Shown in pieces: positions 8,372-17,311 of a DNA stretch of 64,000 bases. Position numbers and translations under genes: made by a program. Source of the DNA: Bacteroidota bacterium (GTDB taxonomy: Bacteria; Bacteroidota; Bacteroidia; Cytophagales; Cytophagaceae); assembly GCA_023391415.1 (NCBI GenBank), contig JAEWAY010000030.1, positions 20,615 through 84,614 of the forward strand, written 5' to 3'. The first letter of the stretch is position 1. Every line of letters begins with the position of its first letter. The notes under the pieces are model-generated. The model had not been told where the DNA came from, searched no databases, and saw only the letters and a list, made by a program, of their open reading frames with translations.

Positions 8372-9455
8372 ATTCGCCGACGCGCTCTTCCCCGATCGCT
8401 TTCAACTCTTCATAAAACTTCGCCGGATCAAAAGCCTCCCGGGTGCGGCAACAAGCCAATCCTTTCTCAATCATGGCTTCCGAAAGCCGGTTTCCAATCA
8501 CTACCAGCCGTGAACGTCGCTCCTCCCCTTCCAGCCATTCTCCACCCGACTCGGTCAGAAACTCTTTGTTTACCCCTTGCAAAATTACCTTGTGCTCCGT
8601 AGACCAGAAATACAGTATACCTTTGATTCGAAATATCTCCATATCGCTCTCATTGAGCAAAAATCGAAGAAATATGGTAAAGCGTATCGGATCAAGAGGC
8701 TCTGAAAACTCAAAGGAGAGGCTCGATACCGACGCGTGCAGCGAGCCGGAAGCGAACTTGGAAATCTCCGATCTTCGCCCACTTTCCGGCGCCAGTCTGA
8801 ATCCTTCCGGACGAGAACCGGAAAATCCACCCTCGGAAAGCGCCTTTTGAGCGGAAAAACTCCGCGAATGTAGAATGTCGGCATCCGGAATCGTCGTCAG
8901 GTCGGCGTTCCACTGCCGAGCCGCGGGATTCATCCGCTTCATGATATTCCGCGCCGCCTCTACAATATAAGGATCAGCGAGATCAGTCTTGGTGAGCACC
9001 ACCATGTCGGCCAGAGCCACCTGCCGAACCGCCACCGCTTCCCGTTCGAGCTGTTGTTCAATATACCGGCAATCCGCCAGGGTCACGATGCCATCCACTT
9101 CAAAATAGGCGGCGATCTCCGAATCAGCCAGAAAACTCAGCGCGACGGAGCCCGGATCCGCGATACCAGTCGTCTCCAGCAGAATATGATCCGGCTTACG
9201 TCCCGGAGCGGATATGAGTTTATGCAATACCTCCGCCAGAGCCTTGTTTAGAGTACAGCATACACAACCATTGGCCAGCTCGTAAATCCCGTCATCCACT
9301 CCCACGACCAGTTCACTGTCAATCATCGTTTCTCCAAACTCGTTTTCAATAATGGCGAACTTTTTCTCCGGAAACGTACGAATCAGCCTGTTAAGGAAAG
9401 TCGTCTTTCCCGCGCCAAGAAAACCGGTAATAATCGTAACGGGAATTTTTTTCAT
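8370..9455 (-). CDS. CobW/COG0523 G3E GTPase, putative metal chaperone
   Basis: Family members bind GTP and hand zinc, cobalt or another metal to client proteins. Walker A GFLGAGKTT is at residues 11-19, the metal-binding CxCC motif in NGCVCCTLN uses Cys64, Cys66 and Cys67, ETTGIADP fits Walker B, and TKTDLAD is the guanine-recognition motif. A CobW C-terminal domain fills the last 130 residues. At 361 aa it has the usual YjiA/ZigA-like length. A serine/glycine-rich linker (about residues 205-240) joins the two domains. No metal-uptake gene or Zur-like operator lies next to it, so the metal is open; zinc is the common default. Confidence 0.92.
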   Translation of the reverse strand: MKKIPVTIITGFLGAGKTTFLNRLIRTFPEKKFAIIENEFGETMIDSELVVGVDDGIYELANGCVCCTLNKALAEVLHKLISAPGRKPDHILLETTGIADPGSVALSFLADSEIAAYFEVDGIVTLADCRYIEQQLEREAVAVRQVALADMVVLTKTDLADPYIVEAARNIMKRMNPAARQWNADLTTIPDADILHSRSFSAQKALSEGGFSGSRPEGFRLAPESGRRSEISKFASGSLHASVSSLSFEFSEPLDPIRFTIFLRFLLNESDMEIFRIKGILYFWSTEHKVILQGVNKEFLTESGGEWLEGEERRSRLVVIGNRLSEAMIEKGLACCRTREAFDPAKFYEELKAIGEERVGE

Positions 9456-9551
9456 TATTTACAGCGTCAAATAAGCAAAATCAAACATAAACGATCCCCG
9501 GCAACTTATATACCTGCCTGTTTACAGGACCGAGAAACCCAAATTAAACAA

Positions 9552-11306
9552 ATGCGTCTAATTATTCCACAGATAGCCGCGGCAATACTTTTTTTGGTCA
9601 CTCCTGGCGGCGCGAAGGCGCAGGAGTCCGAGCTCGACAAAATTGTCGGAGGCGCTATCCCCCACTCCATCCGATACCTGACCCCCGATACGCTCTCCTG
9701 GTCTCCGCTGGCATATGGCCAGGTCATAGCCTCCGCGCGGCCTGTACCTATCATCCCTCATCATGGGTTTCATCCGTCTTCTCCCAAAAAAGCCGTTCTA
9801 TGGACCAATAGCGCCCCTGAGCGAGGCGACTTCGAAGTACTGGATCTGAACGCGCCGGACCAACCGGTCTTATTCCGGGATTCCCTCCGCCACTGGGGCT
9901 TTCACGCGTGGGGCGGATACAACCTGATCGCCGATTTCAGTCATTTGCGAGCGCCGGGCGACTACCAGTTGCTCGTCCGGCTGTCCGGCAGCGATCAAAG
10001 TATTCGATCTTCATTCACCATACGCCGGGATCTTTTTCAGGAATTCGCCGCTACAGCCTTCCGCTGGTTTATACTTCAATGCCGGGATTCCGGAACGGGC
10101 GACGACAAGGCTTATACATCGGGTGGCTGGTACGACAGCGGTCACCTGACCCGCGTTCCTACCGAAAGTCTCCAGGCGCTTTACGCGCTTGAACGTTACC
10201 ATCACTTTCTGAAGTCACGCGATCCCAAACGGGCGGACACAGTAAAAAACGCGCTTTACAGACAATTAAAACACCTTTGTTCCGGCACAAGGCCCGATGG
10301 AAGCATGTCTTCCTCCACCCGCCATGGTCCGGAACGTATTTCTTTCCATGAAGCCATACCAGTACACATAGCGATACTGACCATCGCTTCACGTTTAAAA
10401 ATCCCTCCCCATAAGCTCCCCGGTCTCCGCGTCGCGCGGCGCCTTTGCCTCCGGCTAAACGACTCCCTGATAACGCGTTCATCGGAAAGATATCATCGCT
10501 ATGACCATATCGACCTGCAATCCTGGCTGCTCCGCTACTCGATAGCCATGTATCAGTCTTCCGGCGACCGGGCGTACCTGACCCGAGCTTCCGGATACCT
10601 GACTACGATACTCGGAGCGCGGGATACATCAGAATTTTTTTTCTCCACCACCGACCATCACTGGCTAAGCTATAATCCCGAAACGGTGTTCGACGCCTTG
10701 TATGATTACTATCGCCTGGATAAAAACCTTCCCTACAGACTGGACATAGCCGACACTTTCTACCAATATGCCAGCCGCCTCGCCGAAGCCGGCGGACTGA
10801 CTCCAATGGGACATAGCGGATGTTGGAATAAAGACGGATACAATCCTGTAGCCGGTTCACGCGTAGCCGCGTTCAACGCGTGGCTGCTCGCGTTTACCTA
10901 TTCCCTGTATCCGGAAAATCGTTTTTTGCATAGCGCCCTGTCCACCTTCGACTGGATCAGAGGATACAATCCCGCCAACCGAAGCCTATTGGCCGGTATC
11001 GGACATGATCCCGGAGCTTACCATCATCTCGATCCTGAAAAAGCTGGTTGTCCCTCCGGCAGCCTACCCGGGGGCGTGCTCAACGGATTTATCAGCGGCC
11101 AGGCCGGGCTGACTCCACTCAACGACGAAGCTCCACCCGCCGACTATGTCATAGCGCCCACTCTTCCCGCGTTGTATCCTATACTCGATATAGACTCCGG
11201 TCTGACAAACGCCTCCATAACCAATGGCTATCATACATCCAACAACGCGTGGTTTATCATGGCGGCCATGCTACTGGACCAATTCACGGATACTGAAACC
11301 CAATAG
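9552..11306 (+). CDS. Glycoside hydrolase family 9-like secreted protein, catalytic residues not conserved
   Basis: A signal peptide ends at GGAKAQ (about residue 24). Residues 60-155 look like the immunoglobulin-like N-domain of GH9 enzymes (KKAVLWTNS, DFSHLRAPGDYQLLVRL). The rest fits an (alpha/alpha)6 barrel: GGWYDSGHL at 192-199, SRVAAFNAWLLAFTYSLYP, WIRGYNPANRSLLAGIGH and GAYHHLDPE. In active GH9 enzymes the first motif is DAGD, whose last Asp is the base; here it reads DSGH. Near the C-terminus the usual ExxxxxNA acid motif reads GYHTSNNA, with Gly559 where Glu is expected. So it may be a non-catalytic or altered glycan-binding relative. The alignment is by eye. Confidence 0.72.
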   Translation: MRLIIPQIAAAILFLVTPGGAKAQESELDKIVGGAIPHSIRYLTPDTLSWSPLAYGQVIASARPVPIIPHHGFHPSSPKKAVLWTNSAPERGDFEVLDLNAPDQPVLFRDSLRHWGFHAWGGYNLIADFSHLRAPGDYQLLVRLSGSDQSIRSSFTIRRDLFQEFAATAFRWFILQCRDSGTGDDKAYTSGGWYDSGHLTRVPTESLQALYALERYHHFLKSRDPKRADTVKNALYRQLKHLCSGTRPDGSMSSSTRHGPERISFHEAIPVHIAILTIASRLKIPPHKLPGLRVARRLCLRLNDSLITRSSERYHRYDHIDLQSWLLRYSIAMYQSSGDRAYLTRASGYLTTILGARDTSEFFFSTTDHHWLSYNPETVFDALYDYYRLDKNLPYRLDIADTFYQYASRLAEAGGLTPMGHSGCWNKDGYNPVAGSRVAAFNAWLLAFTYSLYPENRFLHSALSTFDWIRGYNPANRSLLAGIGHDPGAYHHLDPEKAGCPSGSLPGGVLNGFISGQAGLTPLNDEAPPADYVIAPTLPALYPILDIDSGLTNASITNGYHTSNNAWFIMAAMLLDQFTDTETQ

Positions 11307-11379
11307 AGGTCTGATCCGTAAAAGGCGGCTAAGCTTTAAATCGGCGGGACCGGTTTTTATTAAACAGAAAGAGGAAATC

Positions 11380-11991
11380 ATGATTCGATTTCAGGAAAAA
11401 ATCAACTACTGGCTACAAAAAAGTCTGGGAGCCATAAGCCCGGCGCCTCAGCGTGAAAGCGCGCTTTATACGAGCAGAAAAAACTTCAGAGACTCCGCCA
11501 GCGCGGCCCGCGCCTTTATACAAGCCCGGGAAAAGCTGTTCAATATCAATGGATGGAACAACATCAGAACCCTGGGCAAAACCGTATTTACTCTTTTTGA
11601 GGAAAACGGCAAGATATCCAAGGCGGTCAAGCTCAGTGTAGGACAATACATACGGATCTCCTCTCCGGGTCCGCTTCCCGCTGTATGGGTCATGATTCAT
11701 GAAGTCTTTGAAGGTTTTAATATGGCGGAGTTTACTGTACGGCCGGCTTTCAATCCCCAATATGGGCATGAGCCTCATGAACATTTTTATACTACGGAGG
11801 CGACCGGAATTTTTCGGGTTCGGATCGACCAAAATACGCTATTGGCCAGTAAAGAAGGCAACGACGACGATTCCCTGTTCCAGCGGGAGCGCCATGTAGC
11901 GGATAGCTCCAATCTAATCACTCTGCGATCCGCCTGGAGTTACTATCAAAAATATCGCTGGAAACATTTGACAAATTACCTCATTCGTTAA
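11380..11991 (+). CDS. Conserved-looking hypothetical protein (203 aa)
   Basis: I do not recognise the family. The frame is open from further upstream, but the ATG at 11380 is chosen because GAGGAAAT precedes it and because the earlier part overlaps the GH9-like gene. No signal peptide or membrane segment is seen. The centre (INGWNNIRTLGKTVFTLF, then IRISSPGPLPAVWVMIHEVF) reads like a compact alpha/beta domain, and the end is aromatic and basic. It follows the GH9-like gene after 73 bases and precedes another cytosolic unknown by 38 bases, so the three may be co-transcribed. Confidence 0.75.
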   Translation: MIRFQEKINYWLQKSLGAISPAPQRESALYTSRKNFRDSASAARAFIQAREKLFNINGWNNIRTLGKTVFTLFEENGKISKAVKLSVGQYIRISSPGPLPAVWVMIHEVFEGFNMAEFTVRPAFNPQYGHEPHEHFYTTEATGIFRVRIDQNTLLASKEGNDDDSLFQRERHVADSSNLITLRSAWSYYQKYRWKHLTNYLIR

Positions 11992-12029
11992 TATGTTTAT
12001 CCTGTCAAATTGATAATTTTCACATACTC

Positions 12030-12557
12030 ATGACTGAATTGGGAATTGGTTCGCGGGTCAATCATCCGGCATATGGCGAAGGCGTAGTGTGCGCTATACG
12101 TTTTAAAACATACAAGATCAGCTTTATTGGAAAAGGCGTTGTCGAGATTGACAAATCCTTCGACAAGATGGAAATCATCGAGGAAGTCAACGAAGATGGC
12201 TCCATCCGGATCTCCGACGTACGGGAAACACTGACCGATATCCTTTACAAATGGGCCGATCTGACCGAAGTCGTACAGATGGGCGATCGCTGGAACAAAG
12301 GCAAAATGATTCTAAAGCCCTACAACGACGACCTCGCGCCCAAGGAAATTCCCATTGACACGTTTTTCCACAAAATCGTCATGCTCCGCGACCGGTTGCG
12401 GGTACTTGAGCAAAAAATCAACGCGCACAAAGTCTTGACGGAGGAAGAAAAAATAGAAATGCAGCAATACATCACCAGAGTATATGGCAGCCTTACGACC
12501 TTCAACGTCTTATTCAAATACAAGGAAGACTACTTTATAGGCCAGAAAGGTGAATAA
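12030..12557 (+). CDS. Hypothetical protein with CarD/Tudor-like N-terminus (175 aa)
   Basis: The N-terminal 50 residues (GIGSRVNHPAYGEGVVCAI, then TYKISFIGKG) resemble the small SH3/Tudor-like fold seen at the start of CarD and the end of UvrD-type helicases, where it contacts RNA polymerase or nucleic acid. The rest is helical and charged (VMLRDRLRVLEQKI, VLTEEEKIEMQQYITRVYGS), without enzyme motifs. No signal peptide is present. The family assignment rests on the NHPAYGEGVV segment only, so a regulatory or nucleic-acid role is an inference. It lies between an unknown gene and a CPBP protease gene, both on the same strand. Confidence 0.75.
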   Translation: MTELGIGSRVNHPAYGEGVVCAIRFKTYKISFIGKGVVEIDKSFDKMEIIEEVNEDGSIRISDVRETLTDILYKWADLTEVVQMGDRWNKGKMILKPYNDDLAPKEIPIDTFFHKIVMLRDRLRVLEQKINAHKVLTEEEKIEMQQYITRVYGSLTTFNVLFKYKEDYFIGQKGE

Positions 12558-12619
12558 ACTCAGCGGAGACAAGTCTTTGGAGATTCCATATTTACCCCTT
12601 ACGATTCACGTCATCATTC

Positions 12620-13447
12620 ATGGACAATAAAAAAACCAGACGTAATCTGGCGATTTTCACAGTGGCCGTCATTGCCAGCGGTTGGGCCGGCTTCGGACTA
12701 GACCTGCTCATTGGCGAGGCATCCGGAGAGACTCCGGGTATGCTTCTTTGGCTTACACTGCCATTGATCACCATGCTGTTGCTGCGAACCTTCGCGGGAG
12801 ACGGCTGGAAAGACGCGGGATTAAAACCCGCCATCAAGAAGAATGTAAACTGGTACCTCGTCGCGATCCTCACTTATCCGGTGATCACGACCATAGTACT
12901 GTTTATCGGAAAGGCGCTTGGATGGATTTCCTTTGTCAACTTTGACTCCGGCCTGTTTTTCAAAGCTTTCGCGATCGCCTTAATACCCAATTTTATCAAA
13001 AACATTCCGGAAGAGTTTGTATGGAGAGGGTATCTTACTCCTAAAGTGTTTTCACTTAAAATCAATGACTTTACGGCTTACCTGATCATTGGCGCCATCT
13101 GGTCGGTCTGGCATATCCCCTATTTCCTGTTTTTTCTGGACGATACGACTATACAAAGCGTAACGGAACTTAACCGATACGGATTTATCGCCTTGTCCAT
13201 ACCGGTCATGATCGTATGGACCATCTCTTTCGTCGAGCTCCGGCTGCTCACCGGATCAGTCTGGCCTCTCGTATTGATGCATATGGTCGAAGACGCCTTC
13301 GTCAATCCACTGATACTCGAGGGCTTTATTCATATCTCGCCGACAAGGGAATTATGGATTTCTCCCATATACGGCGTCATTAGCGTCCTTTTTTATGGCG
13401 GGCTCGGCCTTACCCTCCGGAAAATCCGAAGACGACGACATCCTTAA
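12620..13447 (+). CDS. CPBP family intramembrane glutamic protease (CAAX-protease-like)
   Basis: Polytopic inner-membrane protein of 275 aa with about seven or eight hydrophobic segments. The three family motifs are visible: the EExxxR motif as PEEFVWRGYL, the second as IGAIWSVWHIPYFLFF with its conserved His, and the third as HMVEDAFVNPL. In the family these glutamates and histidines form the catalytic site inside the membrane. Substrates of bacterial members are mostly unknown; some process peptides or give bacteriocin immunity. It begins 62 bases after the preceding gene and may be the last gene of that unit. Confidence 0.9.
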   Translation: MDNKKTRRNLAIFTVAVIASGWAGFGLDLLIGEASGETPGMLLWLTLPLITMLLLRTFAGDGWKDAGLKPAIKKNVNWYLVAILTYPVITTIVLFIGKALGWISFVNFDSGLFFKAFAIALIPNFIKNIPEEFVWRGYLTPKVFSLKINDFTAYLIIGAIWSVWHIPYFLFFLDDTTIQSVTELNRYGFIALSIPVMIVWTISFVELRLLTGSVWPLVLMHMVEDAFVNPLILEGFIHISPTRELWISPIYGVISVLFYGGLGLTLRKIRRRRHP

Positions 13448-13576
13448 GCGCTCATCAATTATTTCGCCCCTTGCTCCGCTCCTTGGTAAAAAGATACCCG
13501 GACTTTCCAAAGGTTAAACGCTCAAGACCGAACACTTAAAGGCGGGGGCCAAAGTCCACCTGACAAAAACCAGGGT

Positions 13577-13606
13577 GTTGAAAAACGAGAAAAAGCCTTT
13601 TTCAAC
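13577..13606. repeat. Inverted repeat between convergent genes, possible terminator
   Basis: GTTGAAAAA (13577-13585) and TTTTTCAAC (13598-13606) form a perfect nine-base stem around a 12-base loop. It sits in the 230-base gap between the protease gene and the convergent stress protein gene and could end transcription from either side. The rest of the gap holds nothing recognisable. Confidence 0.5.
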
Positions 13607-13677
13607 AAAACCTGAGATGTCAGAGGCGACTTTCTTTTTCAGGAAAAATAAACGATGAGGTTAAGAATTCTTGAATA

Positions 13678-14505
13678 TCATGGAAGCACCACCAAAGGCG
13701 TATCGCCCTCGTACACCAGCTCATTGATCAGAAATTTCCTAAACAACTGGTTACTGTATAACTGAGAGCCTTTCTGTACCACAAGCAGCTCATTGATCTT
13801 GTTGTTGATGATATTTTTCAGGTTGGCATAGACATTTTCTCCCTGGTATACATCGTAACCGACCTCCGCCAGGTCGGAATAGCGAACGCTGAGATCCTGC
13901 AAATAACTCCTGATTTCTATAATATCGTCATTGGCGCCCGCCAGGGATATGAATACCACCTCCCGTATGGCAGCCTTTGAAAACTCCAAAAACTGCCGCA
14001 ACTTGACCTCATTCAACGGATTTTTCTCGCTGATAGCCACATATACTTTCTCCGGCGCGAACTGCTCGATATTTTTGGGAATAGCGACAGCCACCTCGTC
14101 AATCGACTCGATCACCTTTACGGCGATACTCCCTATAAATAGTTTTTTCAGTATGCCCGTCCCCTTGAGTCCCACCAATACAAGCTGCGAAAAAGATTCG
14201 GCGAGTAGTTCGTCCAGGATCGACTCCATATTCTTTTCCGAAGCGTAATAATCGATTCCTTCTTCGGAACCGAGCGCGTGATCAGCCAAAAGGCGCATTT
14301 TTCTGACGGATTCGTCATTGGCCGCTATCGTTAGTTTCTCCTTATCTTCTTTAGCGAGCATCCCGGGCGCCATCACGGTTGTCTGATGCGCCATCAACAA
14401 CCGGGCTTCTGTCTTTTGACACCATGAACGAGCGTAGCGAAGCAAGGTGGTGGAATACTCCGAAAAATCAATCAGAACAATAAGGCGTTTATTGGTGCTT
14501 TCCAT
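13678..14505 (-). CDS. Tandem-domain universal stress protein
   Basis: Two UspA-type domains in 275 residues, cytosolic. The first (about 1-145) begins KRLIVLIDFSEYSTTLLRYA and ends with the ATP-binding stretch LVLVGLKGTGILKKLFIGSIAVKVI, the GxxGx9GS pattern of ATP-binding family members. The second (about 148-275) starts KVYVAISEKNP and is degenerate, lacking the glycine pattern. Such tandem forms are common in Bacteroidota and act in stress survival by unclear means. The gene stands alone between two convergent or divergent neighbours. Confidence 0.9.
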   Translation of the reverse strand: MESTNKRLIVLIDFSEYSTTLLRYARSWCQKTEARLLMAHQTTVMAPGMLAKEDKEKLTIAANDESVRKMRLLADHALGSEEGIDYYASEKNMESILDELLAESFSQLVLVGLKGTGILKKLFIGSIAVKVIESIDEVAVAIPKNIEQFAPEKVYVAISEKNPLNEVKLRQFLEFSKAAIREVVFISLAGANDDIIEIRSYLQDLSVRYSDLAEVGYDVYQGENVYANLKNIINNKINELLVVQKGSQLYSNQLFRKFLINELVYEGDTPLVVLP

Positions 14506-14637
14506 ATATAAAAAACTTTTTGCCTTTGAGCTACAAACATTGTACCGTTATACCCGGGAGAGCGAAAAGGCGTTCGCCTTTCCACCAAGTTCTTAAACTA
14601 TCACTTTTCACCAAACCCCGCGAACAAAACACACCTC

Positions 14638-15876
14638 TTACGCGTTTTTTTTCTTCTCCAAAAAACATCCGTCTCCATAACTCAGAAAGCGGAAATGGTG
14701 ATTCAGCGCGTATTGGTAAACCTCGCGCCAGTCGTCTCCGATAAACGACGCGACGAGCATCACGAGCGTACTCTTGGGCTGATGAAAGTTTGTAACCAGC
14801 TTATCGACTATCTTCCAGTCATAACCCGGCATAATCATGATGGACGTACGAGCCTGCAAGCGGGAGAGCCCGCCTGCTTCCATATAATCCAGCAAGCGCT
14901 TAAGCGCGTCCTCCACCGGCCATGGCCTTGCGCGATACGCTTCCCATTGTCCTAGCGAGGGCTCCAATTCCGAAGACGCTATCAGCTTGCATCCAATCCA
15001 ATAGACACTCTCGAGAAAACGCGCGCTGGTAGTACCTACCGCCACGATATTTTTGCCTCTCCGCGCCGCCTCCAGCAAGCGGGAGAGAAAGGCGCGATCC
15101 AGCAGAAGCTGCTCGTCGTGCATCACGTGTTCACCGACCTTGTCCGCCTTTACAGGCTTAAAAGTCCCCGCTCCGACATGCAAAGTCAGATAATCATAAG
15201 AAATACCCCGGGCCTTCAACCTGGTAAATATACGTTCCGTAAAGTGCAAGCCGGCGGTAGGCGCCGCGACAGAACCATGATCTCTGGCGTAAATTGTCTG
15301 ATAAGTAAGTTTGTCCGACTCTGTCGCCTCCCGTTCTATATAGGGTGGCAAGGGAATCTTGCCCGCCGCTTCCAGCACATCCGCGAATACAAGCCGCTCG
15401 TCGTCCCAGAAAAGCCGCACAAGGCACACGTCCCCTTCTCTGCCGGTCAACTCGGCCGATAAAGTAAACGTTCTACCCTCCGCGTCTACTTTTCTTGACA
15501 AAGTACTTCCTTTCCATTTCTTCGCGTTGCCGACAAAGCATCTCCATAAAACCTCCCCTTCGCGTTGCAGGGCCAATGTCTGATCCAGCGTCTTATCGGC
15601 CGGCTCCAGGCAAAAAATCTCTATCTTCTTTCCTCCCGCCGGCTCAAACTGCAACCGGGCCTGTACAACCCTGGAATTATTAAATACCGCGTAATCCTGA
15701 TCGTCCAGATAGTCCGCGATATCCGAATAGCGGCTCTCTACCAGAGAGCCCTCGCGATATACGAGCAGCCGGGAGCTTTCGCGGTCCGGATTGGGTTCAA
15801 AGGCGATGGAAGACTCCGGCAACGGATAGTCGAAAGCCTCAATAGACAGCTCTGAAGCAGAAATATCAGAATTCAT
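14638..15876 (-). CDS. queA: S-adenosylmethionine:tRNA ribosyltransferase-isomerase (QueA type)
   Basis: Transfers the ribosyl group of S-adenosylmethionine to 7-aminomethyl-7-deazaguanine in tRNA, giving epoxyqueuosine. Visible family motifs are FDYPLPESSIAFEPNPDRESSRLLVY at the start (about residues 15-40), AVFNNSRVVQARL, APTAGLHFTERIF near residue 205, YLTLHVGAGTFKPV and TNFHQPKSTLVMLVASFIG near the end. At 412 residues it is longer than the usual 340-350, because of extra sequence in the middle domain and a basic tail. Bacteroidota often carry both a standard and a long QueA, and this looks like the long form, so strict function is a little less certain. No other queuosine gene is nearby. 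Confidence 0.9.
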   Translation of the reverse strand: MNSDISASELSIEAFDYPLPESSIAFEPNPDRESSRLLVYREGSLVESRYSDIADYLDDQDYAVFNNSRVVQARLQFEPAGGKKIEIFCLEPADKTLDQTLALQREGEVLWRCFVGNAKKWKGSTLSRKVDAEGRTFTLSAELTGREGDVCLVRLFWDDERLVFADVLEAAGKIPLPPYIEREATESDKLTYQTIYARDHGSVAAPTAGLHFTERIFTRLKARGISYDYLTLHVGAGTFKPVKADKVGEHVMHDEQLLLDRAFLSRLLEAARRGKNIVAVGTTSARFLESVYWIGCKLIASSELEPSLGQWEAYRARPWPVEDALKRLLDYMEAGGLSRLQARTSIMIMPGYDWKIVDKLVTNFHQPKSTLVMLVASFIGDDWREVYQYALNHHFRFLSYGDGCFLEKKKNA

Positions 15877-16018
15877 CGGGCGAAATTAATACGGATCGGC
15901 GAAATTTTCACTATAGTGATTAAGCAAACTTAAAACTCCGAAGAATGACGTTGTAAGAAAGATCCGGGTATTTTATACCTTGAGCTTTAAGTTTACGCGC
16001 GGATCCGCGTCTCTACTT

Positions 16019-16360
16019 TCAGGCGATCCGCTGTCCGTTGGATACCGGTCGCTCCGTCGTCAGCAATGTTACGACATGATCGTCTCCCAAAGCTCCCAGC
16101 ACCAGGCATTCGCTCCGGATATTGGCGATCTGCCTGGGCGGAAAATTAACGACCGCCACTACTTGTCTGCCAATCAATTCCTCCGGTTTATACAATTGAG
16201 TAATCTGAGCGGAAGATTTTCTTTTACCCAATTCTCCAAAATCAATCATCAATTTATAAGCCGGCTTTCTGGCTTCTTCAAAGCGACTCGCTTCCACAAT
16301 CGTACCCACTCGCATTTCTATCCTGGCAAAATCGTTCCAGTCGATCATTTCTTCTTCCAT
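16019..16360 (-). CDS. csaA: CsaA-type tRNA-binding-domain protein
   Basis: A 113-residue single OB-fold domain of the EMAPII/Trbp111 type. Signature parts are WNDFARIEMRVGTIVEAS at the start, then KLMIDFGELGKRKSSAQIT, GRQVVAVVNFPPRQIANIRSECLVLGA and the C-terminal PVSNGQRIA. In the family it binds tRNA as a dimer, and CsaA has a described chaperone role in secretion. ATG codons at both 16360 and 16348 could start it; the first is taken. It is a stand-alone gene downstream of nothing on its strand. Confidence 0.93.
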   Translation of the reverse strand: MEEEMIDWNDFARIEMRVGTIVEASRFEEARKPAYKLMIDFGELGKRKSSAQITQLYKPEELIGRQVVAVVNFPPRQIANIRSECLVLGALGDDHVVTLLTTERPVSNGQRIA

Positions 16361-16527
16361 ACCTATAAAGATAATCAGAAGAGCTTAAAGTTTAAGATTC
16401 AGGCTTAAAAAGAAGCGTCGTGTTTGTCTCATTTTCAGCTCCGGCCCATAAGGCTGAATCTAATCCGTCAATTCTTATAACAATCATGGAGCAAACCGGG
16501 TCTTACGTTTAAAGAGGTTAACATACG

Positions 16528-17310
16528 ATGGGTTTACATTATATCTGGACGTCCATACTCCATTTTTTGGACACGCTGGGAGATCTGGCCAGATTCTCTT
16601 GTCGATTCTTTCCGGCGGTTGTCTCTCCCCCCTATGAATTCGCGGAAGTGATAAGGCAGATCTATATCATAGGATACAAGACATTGTTTCTGGTTTCCAT
16701 TACGATCTTTATTATAAGCCTGGTGATCACGATACAGCTTACGCCCCGCATGGAATCGCTGGGGGCGGCCGCCATTGTTCCCAATCTGTTGGCGGTATCG
16801 CTTATCAGAGAAGTTGGTCCGGTGCTGACCGCGCTGGTCTGCACCGGAAAGATTGGCTCGGGAATCGGAGCTGAATTGGGTTCCATGAAAGTAACCGAAC
16901 AAATCGACGCGATGGAGGTAACCCGGGTCAATCCCTACAATTATCTTGTAGTCACCCGAGTGCTGGCCGCGACGATAGCGCTTCCGGTCCTTGTTTCCTA
17001 TTCCTTCGCGGTAGGTCTGGCAGGCTCGTTTCTGGCGTACAATATCGAGCGAAGCATGAGTCTGACCCTGTTTTTTCAAACCGCCTTTACCAATATGGAT
17101 GTATACGATATCACGCCGTCGGTGGTCAAATCCGTATTATTCGGATTCGCGATCGCCATGATAGCTTCTTATCATGGTTTTAAAACAAACCGCGGGGCCA
17201 ATGGAGTGGGCCAGGCCGCCAACGCGGCTGTGGTAAGCACTTTTTTCGTGATCTTCTTTATCGACCTGATCGCCGCCCAGATCACTCATATGCTAACCGC
17301 CAAAATGTAG
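16528..17310 (+). CDS. mlaE: MCE-type ABC transporter permease (MlaE)
   Basis: Inner-membrane permease of the Mla-type lipid transporter, moving phospholipid between the membranes with the ATPase and MCE protein encoded next. At 260 residues it has five or six hydrophobic segments and the strongest family signature, SLIREVGPVLTALVCTGKIG then GSGIGAELGSMKVTEQIDAMEV (about residues 91-131). The last third contains a membrane segment before GFKTNRGANGVGQAANAAVV. The stop is one base before the ATPase start, so the two are translated from one message. The ATG at 16528 follows a stretch with GAGG ten bases upstream. Confidence 0.95.
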   Translation: MGLHYIWTSILHFLDTLGDLARFSCRFFPAVVSPPYEFAEVIRQIYIIGYKTLFLVSITIFIISLVITIQLTPRMESLGAAAIVPNLLAVSLIREVGPVLTALVCTGKIGSGIGAELGSMKVTEQIDAMEVTRVNPYNYLVVTRVLAATIALPVLVSYSFAVGLAGSFLAYNIERSMSLTLFFQTAFTNMDVYDITPSVVKSVLFGFAIAMIASYHGFKTNRGANGVGQAANAAVVSTFFVIFFIDLIAAQITHMLTAKM

Positions 17311-17311
17311 T

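Noticed and set aside
11224..11379. An upstream extension of the 203-residue hypothetical protein
   Set aside because: Overlaps the GH9-like gene in another frame; the ATG at 11380 has a better ribosome site.
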